From positions 260 through 37,244 of the forward strand of contig JACVRA010000450.1 in the NCBI GenBank assembly GCA_019828545.1: a stretch of 36,985 nucleotides of DNA, given 5' to 3'. Source of the stretch: Paracamarosporium sp. OC-R06-R3. Taxonomy: Eukaryota; Ascomycota; Dothideomycetes; Pleosporales; Didymosphaeriaceae. Shown here piece by piece: positions 22,493-31,614 of the stretch. The position numbers and the translations under genes are program-made. The notes below the pieces were generated by a model, which was not told the origin of the DNA, searched no databases, and saw nothing but the letters and a program-made list of their open reading frames with translations. How positions within the stretch are numbered: position 1 is the stretch's first letter; the number at the start of each line of letters is the position of its first letter.

Positions 22493-22912
22493 TCAATAAC
22501 GCCTCATACTTAATATACTAGCCATAGGGGTACGTCGGGCAGCATTCCTTCTATACAGCTCTTCTTTCTCCTCCTGGACTGTAATCAGCCTCGTACTTAT
22601 AATGACGATAGAAATCGCACAGCCTTGGTCAAATGCTTCTGTTGCAAAGGAATGCCTACCCTTGTAATCTCTCTGGGAGCCCACACCCGAAAATCGCCAG
22701 ACTGGTCGGTCTTTGGGATGGTCAGTCTTCCGATAGGCTCAAGATACACCGTTCTTGCCACATGGTGGGAGGCTGCTTACCGACATAGCCCATGGCTTAG
22801 GCTGCGCTGTGGTTGGTGGAAAGTTTGTTTCCAATATCGCTCTCAGGTCGCCTTCATCCGCATAGTGGGTGATGTCTGAAATCACAAAAGGGCCATAGGT
22901 TGCTGCTGCCAT
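22493..22912 (-). CDS. Possible small spliced gene, about 121 aa
   Basis: An ATG at 22912 opens 44 codons with strongly coding-like sequence (MAAATYGPFVISDITHYADE, then GDLRAILETNFPPTT) up to a GTAAGC donor at 22780. Joining to an AG at 22727 continues in frame for 77 more codons (DHPKDRPVWRFSGVGSQRDY ... EEKEELYRRNAARR) to TGA at 22493. The acceptor lacks a pyrimidine tract. A competing frame between 22770 and 22590 also reads well (HHVARTVYLEPIGRLTIPKT then DQSGDFRVWAPREITR), so the splice model is uncertain and a frameshift is possible. No family recognised. Confidence 0.4.
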
Positions 22913-23269
22913 TGTTTGGTAATTTAGAGGTAAAGGGGCAAGGCTGAGCTACATGGTCAATATATGGAAGCCTAACGCTGGCGCTTACCCCAGTGCGGCT
23001 CTGCAGTAGTAGCCTGATTGATAGGCCGCGCATATCCCCGATTATAGTTATGAATCCCATGACATACTGCGGTGAGCCTATCGCGCTACGCCTATGCGTA
23101 GTGGTACTTCCTAGCATCGAATGAAACGAATTAACAAGACACCCTTAGTTAGAGGTTCTAGCATCAAACATCCCACTCTCATCTTATGGGCGTCTCAAAA
23201 TACCCGAGAGTTCCTGGAACCTTGCCATCAGTCACTCTTCGACCTGAGCAACGCCTTCTTTCATCTTTT
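22913..23269. other. Intergenic
   Basis: This is the interval between the small candidate gene and the end of the permease gene. A minus-strand frame reaches 23117 without recognisable content. It may include a 5' leader for the small gene. Confidence 0.35.
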
Positions 23270-25524
23270 TTACCTATGCAGACGGGGATGATAACGCTTG
23301 TCGGTACCACCAAAGAACCAGTAGAGAAAATTTCCTTGGGGTGGCCTTACGAATACCACCTCATTATAGTTCTCGTAACCATCTCTATCATGACGATGTG
23401 CTTGACCTGGAACTTGACAGGCCTCGCATCGTCGTCTAATCCGCTTCCAATCGTGCTCTCCATGCCGTTGTCTTCGAATTTGGATGCCAGCGGCGCGAAC
23501 TAACGATGTTTTCTCGCTGTAGATGTATAGAAAGTAGTATATCACGAATACTAGTAGCAGTCCGAAGGTTATGACTGGATAAACCCAGCCTTTCACCACC
23601 CGTTCTGTTCCATCAGTATTCTTATACGGTGGTATGATCGCGAAGACCAGAAGCACGATACTTCCCAAAGCGTAAGTCCACCCAAGAAGTAACGGCGCTA
23701 TCTTCGGTCTTAACCATCGGGACTCGCTGGGTGGTTGCCATTTGCGTTTAGCAGGAACCTTATTCTTAATGTTGCGAAATCTCGGAAACGCAAATCCAAG
23801 AATAACTACGGCGTGATGTCAATGAGATCGTAGCATTAGTACCGTGGCGACATAACTTACCTCCAACTAGGGCATGAGCATAAGTGATTAACTGGCCAGG
23901 AAATGATATGGCTTCGGTCACTACCGGAATCGCGACCGTGGCGCAAATGTAAACGACGCATACTATCCAGTGCAACATCAAACCTCCTTGCGGCTCTCCT
24001 GTGGAAATGTTGTGCTGATTTTGCGTATATTGATCGTTCAAGATGCGCAGTTCATCATAATCCTTCGGCTCTTTCCTCGGTACCGGTGCTGACTTCCTCC
24101 ACAGAGGAGACCATGGTAAAATGTTCGTCCACGCTACTGTTTGTTTGACTGGATCGCATTAGCTCCATGATCTCACGCTTCGATTGATGTAAATGATGTA
24201 CCTCTAACGCAGGTGTATGCCACGCTAATCATACTCCCAACAGCTGAAAACGCGGTTAATATTGCCCAGGCTTGTTTAGCCCCATTAGAGTCACCGAAAA
24301 ACTATGTGCTAATCAGTGCACCGTATGTCAAGAGCGCCGAATCAGTCAAACTTACTAATGGCACATATTGCAACTCCAATTTCCCATCTTCCCAGGGTAT
24401 TGCGAAGCACTAGATTCCATGAGATTGTGATCTTTACAAGCCGCCAACATTCTTTGCTCACATATACAATATTGATCATCATGTAGAGCGATCCTACGAG
24501 CAAGACAGCCGTAATAAATCCTCTGCGGAGGATTTCGAAATTTTTAATCTCCCCTGCGACCTATCATGCACTTATGAGTGACGTCCCATTACAATACTAG
24601 CCATATGTCTTACCAGGGTTCCGTTCTCCCATCCTTGGAAAGCATATAGCACTTGGAGAATGGCCACCGTAAAATTTGGGGATGGAAAGGACTTGTTGAT
24701 GTCATGCGGATTTGAGTTGCCTGCCATGATTGCGCCTGCAACAAAAATAACGAACAACCCTAGCAATTTGGTATATGCAAGCCATTCATTCAACCTCCGA
24801 CCTGTCGCCGTTGAGAAATATAAAAGGAGGCAGGTGACCGTTGTAACCACGACGGCAATTAAGCGCATAATGCGTTGATCTTGAACATCAGATCCGGTCG
24901 CTGCGATGATGGTTTGCCGCGCGAACTGCATACCATTGGTAGCGGTAGTATAGATGCAGATAAAATACAGTGCGTAACAGGTGTATGATAGAAGCGTCGG
25001 TTTTGGAAATAGCTCATCTAACTAATATACATTAATATCTAGCTCGCGTCGAAAACATCGAACACTTACGTATACAAGCTCCCCTCCCGTGTATGGTAGC
25101 TTCCGAGAGAACTCCAAATAGATAATCATGCTACAATATCCATCAGTCTTGCTGCACATGATCGGACGCCTCGTGAATACCTTATCAGGGTGTAGATGAA
25201 ACCAGCCGCCCAGATGGCTAGAGCAATACCCTTTCGTCCAGTACACATTAGCACTGTGGGTGGCCCAGTGAAGATGCCGGTGCCGATCATTTTGTTTATG
25301 ATCAATGCAGAGACATCTTGCCAAGTAAGCTCTCGTTTCCACTCAACTTTGATAAGATGCTCTCGATTGAGTGGAGGCGGGCGAATGTCTGCATCATTGT
25401 GCTCTGCCCGCTCATGAACCGAGGTGGCTGCTACAGATGCTGCTGATCCTGCATCGGACAGATCAATGGGTTGGTGAATCGAAGATCTATCGGAGGTAGA
25501 TGTCCTGGGAGTCATTTGGGCCAT
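23270..25524 (-). CDS. APC-family amino-acid permease (LAT / methionine-permease-like), eight exons
   Basis: The gene encodes an integral membrane amino-acid transporter of the APC superfamily, of the L-type/Mup1-like kind. Exons are 25524-25181, 25130-25070, 25021-24614, 24560-24462, 24409-24356, 24301-24202, 24148-23861 and 23805-23270, joining in frame to 629 residues. Introns are 50-60 bp apart from a third near 70, with standard GT...AG ends and TACTAAT/GCTAATG branch-like sites. After a Ser/Asp-rich N-tail, the first helix carries the family signature (IINKMIGTGIFTGPPTVLM). Then come MIIYLEFSRKLPYTGGELVY, FALYFICIYTT-type helices, LLGLFVIFVAGAIMAG, GWENGTLVAGEIKN, and late helices ending WVYPVITFGLLLVFVIYYF. 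The C-tail is Arg/His-rich. The helix set appears complete and no defect is seen. Substrate specificity cannot be read from sequence. Confidence 0.9.
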
Positions 25525-25860
25525 GTTGGTCGAAGGTGTCGAATTGAGCGAGAAAGAGGTCTGTAGTCATAAAAGGAGCGGCTGTCGAAAATAGCCATCG
25601 AACGGAAGGCTGACCCATAGCAAGGTTGCTAATATCCCAGGCATGTTGACCGGTCAGCCTACGGCTAATGAACAATACATACGTGTAGCGAGTACGAAGG
25701 AGGACCTCTGCCGCACAGACCGCTTCGATAAGAGTTCACCATTGTGTAACGTGGGGGCGGAGCTGCCTTATTCCCAAAAGCGAGCGTGCCCTGGGGCAGT
25801 TTAAGATCGCGTCATCTGTCCTATCATATCTCCGAAGATATAGATACTCGTAAAAAGTAG
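25525..25860. other. Divergent intergenic region between permease and kinase genes
   Basis: These 336 bp separate two divergently transcribed genes and must hold both promoters if they are independent. No coding sequence and no clear TATA box are seen. Confidence 0.5.
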
Positions 25861-28634
25861 ATGCGCGCTGTGTGTATTATGTTCGACTTTCACAAAAAAG
25901 CCAAAACACGGAGCCCAAGCTGCAAATGTCGGCTGCTGCAAAATAAGTTAGTTGCAGCAGCGCTGCCGAAAAAGCGGGGCAATAACGAGGACCGCTCTCA
26001 CGACATCAACTACCTCATAACACCGAACGCTCTCCAGAGTATCATCCAGCCGCAGCTCCTAGTACAATTACTGAGATGTCAATGTGACATTTGTAAGCCA
26101 AGTACAGACAGCACACCACCAAAAGACGATCACGATCTTGCCACGAAAATTGCCGCGAATGTAGAGCAGCAACGACTCACGGCAGCTCTCGCCCTCGCAG
26201 GGTGCACATTCGCCCTAAGGTTTCTGAACGAGCACAGGCTTGAATCGGTAGGGGAGGTTCTGAGGCGCATGCAAACTTTCGATGAATTTGCACGCTCTTG
26301 AGCCCGTTCAAAGAGCACCGAGCTTTCGAAACATGCAACCACAGTGCCAGCCACACTTCATCAACCAATCTGGTATGCTTGGCGCAAGACTTCAAGGAAC
26401 AGCTTTCCGACCGTGCGAAGGTCTTCAGGGTGCCTAACTTCCACGCCAACAATCTGTTCCAGCACTTTAGTGATCCACAGAACATGCCTTTCGTTGAGGA
26501 AAAACTGTTACCCATCGGCAATCGTGAAGCAGGCCGCAGCTTCTATAAATTTAAACTCTGCGACTCTTTCTGCGAACCAAAGCTTCAACTCCGCTGGCTC
26601 TTTCGGAAACAAATCGACCTTTTCAATGCTGATGCGCGCAACCAAGCAAGCCGGGAACGAGAAGTGCTTCAAGTTCTTAAGGAACTTGCGCATGATAATA
26701 TTGCAGAGATTCTTTTTGCCTTCCAAGAAGAACGGCCACCACGTCTTAGTCTGGTCTTCGATTACCATCCAGCTGACCTTGACAAGATACTGTTTTCCAA
26801 AGTGAAAGATAAACCGCTACTGCCAACAGACAAGTTACCTCACCGTGATTTATTCCCAGGATCTATCCTGAACAACTGGCTATGGATAGGTCTGCTGGAT
26901 ATCTTTGACGCCGTCGCAGCTGTGCATGAGCCGCCGCTACCGTCTTTACAGCAAGACCCGAATTCGGTATGGGTCGGCGCTCACTTTGACATTAAACCAG
27001 CAAACATCCTTATCACTGCTCAGGGGCGATTCCTATTGACTGACTTCGGACTGACCTACTTTAAATTGCTGGACGTCGAGCGTAAACAGGAAACAAATTT
27101 CACAACCACGCCTGGAACACTTATGTACGCGCCGCCCAATAGTTATAGTAAGATGAAGGCCGAGAAAGCCGAGAAAGAGGAAAGATTGATCGACCAGAAA
27201 TGGTGGAACAGAGACTACGACGTCTGGTCGTTGGCTTGTGTCGCTTCTGAACTGCTAACATACCTTGTGGATCGAGAAGATAGCCCCGCGAAATTTCGAA
27301 AGGATAGGGAAAGCGAATATGGCTGGGGCTTTTGGACCTTGGATAATAATAGGACCGAAGTCGTAAAGCAAGCTGTCCTTCACCGGCTCGATAAATATCG
27401 TAATCTTGACGACAAGTACCTTACAAGGGTTGCTGAACAGCTCCAGCAGATGTTCTCGATAAATAGGAAAGCTCCTGTAACCGTGAAAGCATGTCAAAGA
27501 GAACTGTCTGTCGGGGACAAAGTCGATCGCGATTTACTCCATGGCCCCAATGAGAAGCGGATTGCAGGCCCTGACACCTACTCTCATCTTGGAAATTTGC
27601 GTACCTCTTTCTCCACTCAGCGGATCAAGTCCCCTATACGATGTTATCTTTCCCTTTGGGAAAATACATCATCGAAGAAGATCAAGTTACAAGTCGAGTT
27701 TTCCGGATCAGATGGCGAGACTTTTATAGTGCAAGATTCAACGAATATAAACCTGGACGAATGTTTGGCCCTTTCACTTTTTGATCCCAATAAACTATAT
27801 GATGGAAGCACGCTTCGGACGACCGGAATTTTTTTAGAGTGCGCTTTCAGGTCGATGCACGACGGCTTTAAATTCCACTTCGCAGGACGTACTGATTACT
27901 ATCACTTCCTCGGCGCAGTGACACATCAACATGTGATCCTAGAGAATGGGTCTGAGTTTCGCTTCCGTAGATGCAAGGTCAAGAGCAGGAACAGGCGCTC
28001 TTTCTTCCAGCAAAATAACACACAGGAGGTCGATGATGGTCATTTCCATATCTTCAGGGAGCTAGGCGACAAAGACTATCAGAAGGTATATATCGATCCA
28101 CACACTCGAAGTAAGACATCCAATCGGTCTCAAAGAGTTGATGACATGTCTTCGACAGCCTCATCCGGTACTAAGTCGGAGACACAAAACCAATTGGTAT
28201 TCCCCACTCGTCCTGACCGCATCAACTATAGATTGGCACTATATCTCTGTGGCAAAAGTTCACGCCCTACATTAGTACTTATCTCTCTGATGGAAGATGG
28301 CTTCTTTCCTCATTTCGATCACTCGGGGCAGCCCTATCCGAGGATGGAACTGAAAAGACTGCCTGGCAAAGATATAAGGGGCACGGTCCTGCAGGCACCG
28401 ACGGCTGTTGGAGCAACCAGCGACCCTACACTTGCTTATGTTCCCGGAATCCCCATGCACCCTGCTACAATCACGGAACTCATCAAGAATTCAAGTGGCT
28501 TTGATTCCATTAAATTAGATTTCGATAATCAATCCGGTAAGCGGCGTTGTCTCGATGAGAAGGTAATGGAACTGACTTCTATATCCAAGATAGCAAAAGG
28601 TTCGAAAAATTTCTTGACAGGCCCTCAGGGCTAG
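25861..28634 (+). CDS. Divergent Ser/Thr protein kinase, large lineage-specific type; apparent one-base frameshift
   Basis: The main frame (26286-28634) contains a kinase domain. The ATP-binding Lys is probably in LFRKQIDLF, and an NIAEILFAFQEE...LSLVFDYHPADLDKIL hinge region follows. The catalytic loop is HFDIKPANILI (codons 26982-27014), with DFG at 27042-27050. GTLMYAPPNS replaces the usual APE, and DYDVWSLACVASELLTYL is subdomain IX. The Gly-rich loop is poorly kept. About 300 residues beyond the kinase are unrecognised. Upstream, frame 25861-26301 starts with ATG and carries a Cys cluster (LLRCQCDIC) and a helical segment (NVEQQRLTAALALAGCTFAL). It overlaps the main frame by four bases, and reading continues sensibly only with a one-base shift near 26298. 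Otherwise the kinase would start at ATG 26484. Its role is unknown; signalling is inferred from the fold. Confidence 0.75.
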
Positions 28635-28980
28635 AACCGTACTCCGAGTAATGTGTGATGGTATTGTGAATATGTGATTAACACCTTAGATTCTGGGACA
28701 AATTACTCCTCGTCATCTTAGAGAAATGGCCGTTCTTCCAATGATAGACTAGATTAAAGAACCTTTAAAACTACTAAGATTCAAGCATCTACTAGTATAT
28801 TTGGTCATATACAGTAATGTTTATCTTTATTTTCTTTGAAGAAATTATGTAGAGCCTTGCGACCGAGCGAAAACTGATGGACTGATGTTTTAGATGCACT
28901 GATCTCAGATACTTCTAAACTTATCATATATAAGCGCTAGTGCTGCGTTGGATTAGGCTCTATAGAGCAACAGGAATGCT

Positions 28981-29158
28981 CGTGCGAAACTGTGGGGCGG
29001 ATGCCCAGGCGCTGACGATACCACGTGCTCAACCACGATTCCTTCGCACGGCTACGCTTGGCAAAGACAGTTATGAGACCTGACCTGCGTTTTGCTCATT
29101 TAGGAATATCCGAAATAAGCCGGTAGACACGCATGACTCGACCGAGAAGGCGCAGGTG
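28981..29158 (+). repeat. Diverged direct repeat, copy 1
   Basis: Shared ordered blocks with 29259-29432 include CGTRCGAAAYTGTG, TACCAYGTGCTCAA, CGCACGGCT, ATGAGACCTG, TTTGCTC and GAGAAGGCGCAG. Overall similarity is about 70 percent, with many transitions. On the minus strand the two copies encode similar peptides (LRLLGRVMRV versus LRLLWRLDCA), so the repeat may derive from coding sequence. Confidence 0.65.
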
Positions 29159-29258
29159 GCTGGGCCAGCCAGCTATTCTTCTTGCGTGCGTCCTGTCTTC
29201 AGGGCGTAGGTAAACGAACCCTAAGCACAAGCGACGTTTACAAAACAAAGTAACTTTT

Positions 29259-29432
29259 CGTACGAAATTGTGAGACATGCTACTAGTACCATGTGCTCAA
29301 TTACTATCCCGTCGCCGCACGGCTCAGCGTAGCAGAGACGATGATGAGACCTGCCCTGCATTTGCTCGTCCAAGAATATACGAAAAGAGGCGAACAGCGC
29401 ACAATCTAACCGCCAGAGAAGGCGCAGAGACA
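29259..29432 (+). repeat. Diverged direct repeat, copy 2
   Basis: This is the partner of 28981-29158, lying about 100 bp downstream in the same orientation. Only this copy keeps the minus-strand frame open across the repeat. Confidence 0.65.
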
Positions 29433-29878
29433 TATGGCACAGTATTCCGAAGCTGAAACGTTAAACATACGCGCTCCTCAGGCTGTTTCCAAACGTTTGG
29501 ATGAACCATGCAAGGCTTACTTTTTTGGGATTGATGAAGTAGCGGCTGGGGCCAAGAGTTCGTGGTGGCTGAGAGTATTGAGCCGCACGTTAGCGTCGTT
29601 TTGTCAACATGTTTGTCATGGTGCGCCCCCGCAACAACAAACCGTCCGGCTTACGACTCGCCGACTGCACGAGTAATGCTCAGCCGCGAATTTCTATGGT
29701 AGCTTGCGCAGCGGCGGCCCAGAGAATGAGGTGGCGCAGGCGCACGCTGGCTTACCACCGCGCCCCGGTTGTTGGTGTTTGTGGCTATTGCGCAGTCGAA
29801 GTTGCTAATTTGCACCACGGCACAGACTCAACGCCGCACGGGTGTTTATCGAGTTGGCATCCGACTAGATGCTTTGCA

Positions 29879-29887
29879 TATATATAT
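29879..29887 (+). promoter_or_regulatory. TATA-box-like sequence for the But2-domain gene
   Basis: TATATATAT lies about 150 bp before the ATG at 30038, followed by a pyrimidine-rich leader. Position and sequence fit a fungal core promoter; the assignment is inference. Confidence 0.45.
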
Positions 29888-30037
29888 GGTTATTGCGATC
29901 GCCATTTCGATCATCATCACACAGCATTTTCTCTCATCCTCTCCTCAATTCTACAATCACTCGAACCATAATACTAATTTTTAACCCATCTCATCATCAC
30001 CAATAATCCACCACCCGCTTTAATCACACACAACACA

Positions 30038-30757
30038 ATGTCTACCAAGCTCTTCACCCTCGCGAGCTTCCTCGCTCTCACCTCGGCCCTCCCCACACTT
30101 ACCGAGCGCCGCGCAGATCGCTCCGACTGCTGGCAAACCAACCCAGGAACCGTATTCTACAACTGCGCAAATGGCTACGTCGGATGCTTCTACCAGGACC
30201 CCTGCAGCCTTCCACCCCGTCCGTCCTCCACACCAACGCCACCCAAAATCTACGAAATCACCGAACCGCGCTCCTACAACATCTACGTCCTAAGCGAGGC
30301 CCAGCACAACGTCCAGGACAAAGTCCCGCACGTCGACCTCAACAAACCCGAGGACAGCAGCATCACGACCACCAACGCCATGGTCTTCGACAACGTCCCA
30401 GCCGGCGCGAAGAACTGTCAGCTGAGGTGGAGAAGCACCAAGCCCGACGGCGACAACCTCTTCACTGTCAACGGCAAAGGACAAGCGTGGTCCCGCCAGC
30501 TAAACGGGTTCCCCACCGAAGACGAAATCGTGTCGTACGACGGCCTGAAGAAGTACCAGGACCCCGAGGCCGAGTGGTCTCCCAGCCTGGACTTCACTGG
30601 CTGGCCCGCACAACCTGGAGACCACACCGGCCCTTCGCTTAAGTGCGCCAGCCAGGTTGCGCTCGAGTTGAAGGGCAGCGATGAGGGTGACCAGGAGAAC
30701 AGGATCTTTATCACTCTTACGAAGACGAATGGGTTTTATCTTACTTATGAGCTTTGA
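30038..30757 (+). CDS. Small secreted protein with But2-type C-terminal domain
   Basis: This is an intact single-exon gene of 239 residues. The N-terminus MSTKLFTLASFLALTSALP is a clear signal peptide with cleavage expected near residues 17-19, and RR at 24-25 could be a Kex2-type site. A short Cys module follows (C31, C43, C50, C56; CANGYVGCFYQDPC), then a Pro-rich linker (LPPRPSSTPTPPK). The remainder matches in style the fungal But2 C-terminal domain: FDNVPAGAKNCQLRW, FTVNGKGQAW and a late C-x-LELKG region with FITLTKTNGFYLTYEL at the end. Such proteins are cell-wall or extracellular proteins of unknown biochemical role. The start lies in a strong context (CACAATGTC), downstream of a TATA-like box. 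G+C is much higher than in the flanking DNA, so selection appears to maintain it within repeat-rich surroundings. Confidence 0.82.
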   Translation: MSTKLFTLASFLALTSALPTLTERRADRSDCWQTNPGTVFYNCANGYVGCFYQDPCSLPPRPSSTPTPPKIYEITEPRSYNIYVLSEAQHNVQDKVPHVDLNKPEDSSITTTNAMVFDNVPAGAKNCQLRWRSTKPDGDNLFTVNGKGQAWSRQLNGFPTEDEIVSYDGLKKYQDPEAEWSPSLDFTGWPAQPGDHTGPSLKCASQVALELKGSDEGDQENRIFITLTKTNGFYLTYEL

Positions 30758-31614
30758 GGTGGTTGGTGTTGGGTTTGACTTCTTGTATATGGCTGGGTAT
30801 GATATGGTAATGATTAATTTTGCATTGCGAGGGCGTTGCTGGGTATGTTATAGATATGGATGGCATTAGCATCAGAGCTAGTATTAGTTTAAAGATTATG
30901 ATCTTCTTATCTTCTATCCCATGACTTTCTCGAGTGTGTTGGGCCAGGTGTGAGACCCGGCGAGTCAGTTCCAGGCTCTAGACTAGAATTAACCACCGAA
31001 TGCTGTACCGTTACTAACCTGTACGTTTACATATTTCTGCTCGTCAACCGTCCTTCTGGAGTCATTGCAGATGTATAGTTTAGTGAAAATAAAGAGGATA
31101 TATACCGTAGAGAAGTCTATTATTTCACTGTGCAGTCAGCAGAATCTTGTGGTAGCTTAGAAGACACAGAATGGCAACGCCTTTGATCGACACACGCACG
31201 CACGGCATGTTGCTTGTTGATCTAGTTACGCTTACTTGGTAACCTCCTCGCAAACATCTCCCGACGAGGGCAACGAGTCTATGACGATTACATGAGATCA
31301 CGGCAAGACTACTGGAGAGATTTACATGCAGAATGTAATCACAAAGTTAGCGGTCGATGAGTGCCAATTGGGGCGACATGCCAATAGTCACGTGATATGG
31401 GACTGGTCAAGGAGCATCTTCTGCACTAAGGTTCGACCTCCTCTACATCAATTTCAGTCAGTCCTTTGACATGGTTTTATTCATATTCTTACAAACCGGT
31501 CCTATTCTACCTTTGTAACAGTCGGTACCTGGGGGCAAGGAGATAGCACGTGATTGTCTCAACCAAAGCGGAAGGTCCAAGCGGAGTCCGCAGAAACTTG
31601 GCATTGCATGCAGC
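30758..31614. other. Intergenic, nothing recognised
   Basis: This AT-rich interval holds the 3' flank of the secreted protein gene and the 5' flank of the second kinase. A lone TACCGTAGAG near 31103 matches the first ten bases of the MITE end at 19955 but has no partner, so it is probably chance. Confidence 0.4.

Larger units (their letters stand above)
28635..30037. other. Intergenic, carries a diverged direct repeat
   Basis: No supported gene. AT-rich sequence to about 28970 is followed by the repeat pair 28981-29158 and 29259-29432. From 29940 to 30037 the sequence is C/A/T-rich (CATCATCACC, CACACAACACA), typical of a fungal 5' leader for the gene at 30038. Confidence 0.5.

Noticed and set aside
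30184..30642. Overlapping plus-strand ORF inside the But2-domain gene
   Set aside because: It is an out-of-frame Arg/His/Pro-rich shadow of the G+C-rich coding sequence.
31103..31112. Second copy of the MITE end (TACCGTAGAG)
   Set aside because: Only ten bases match and there is no inverted partner or flanking similarity.
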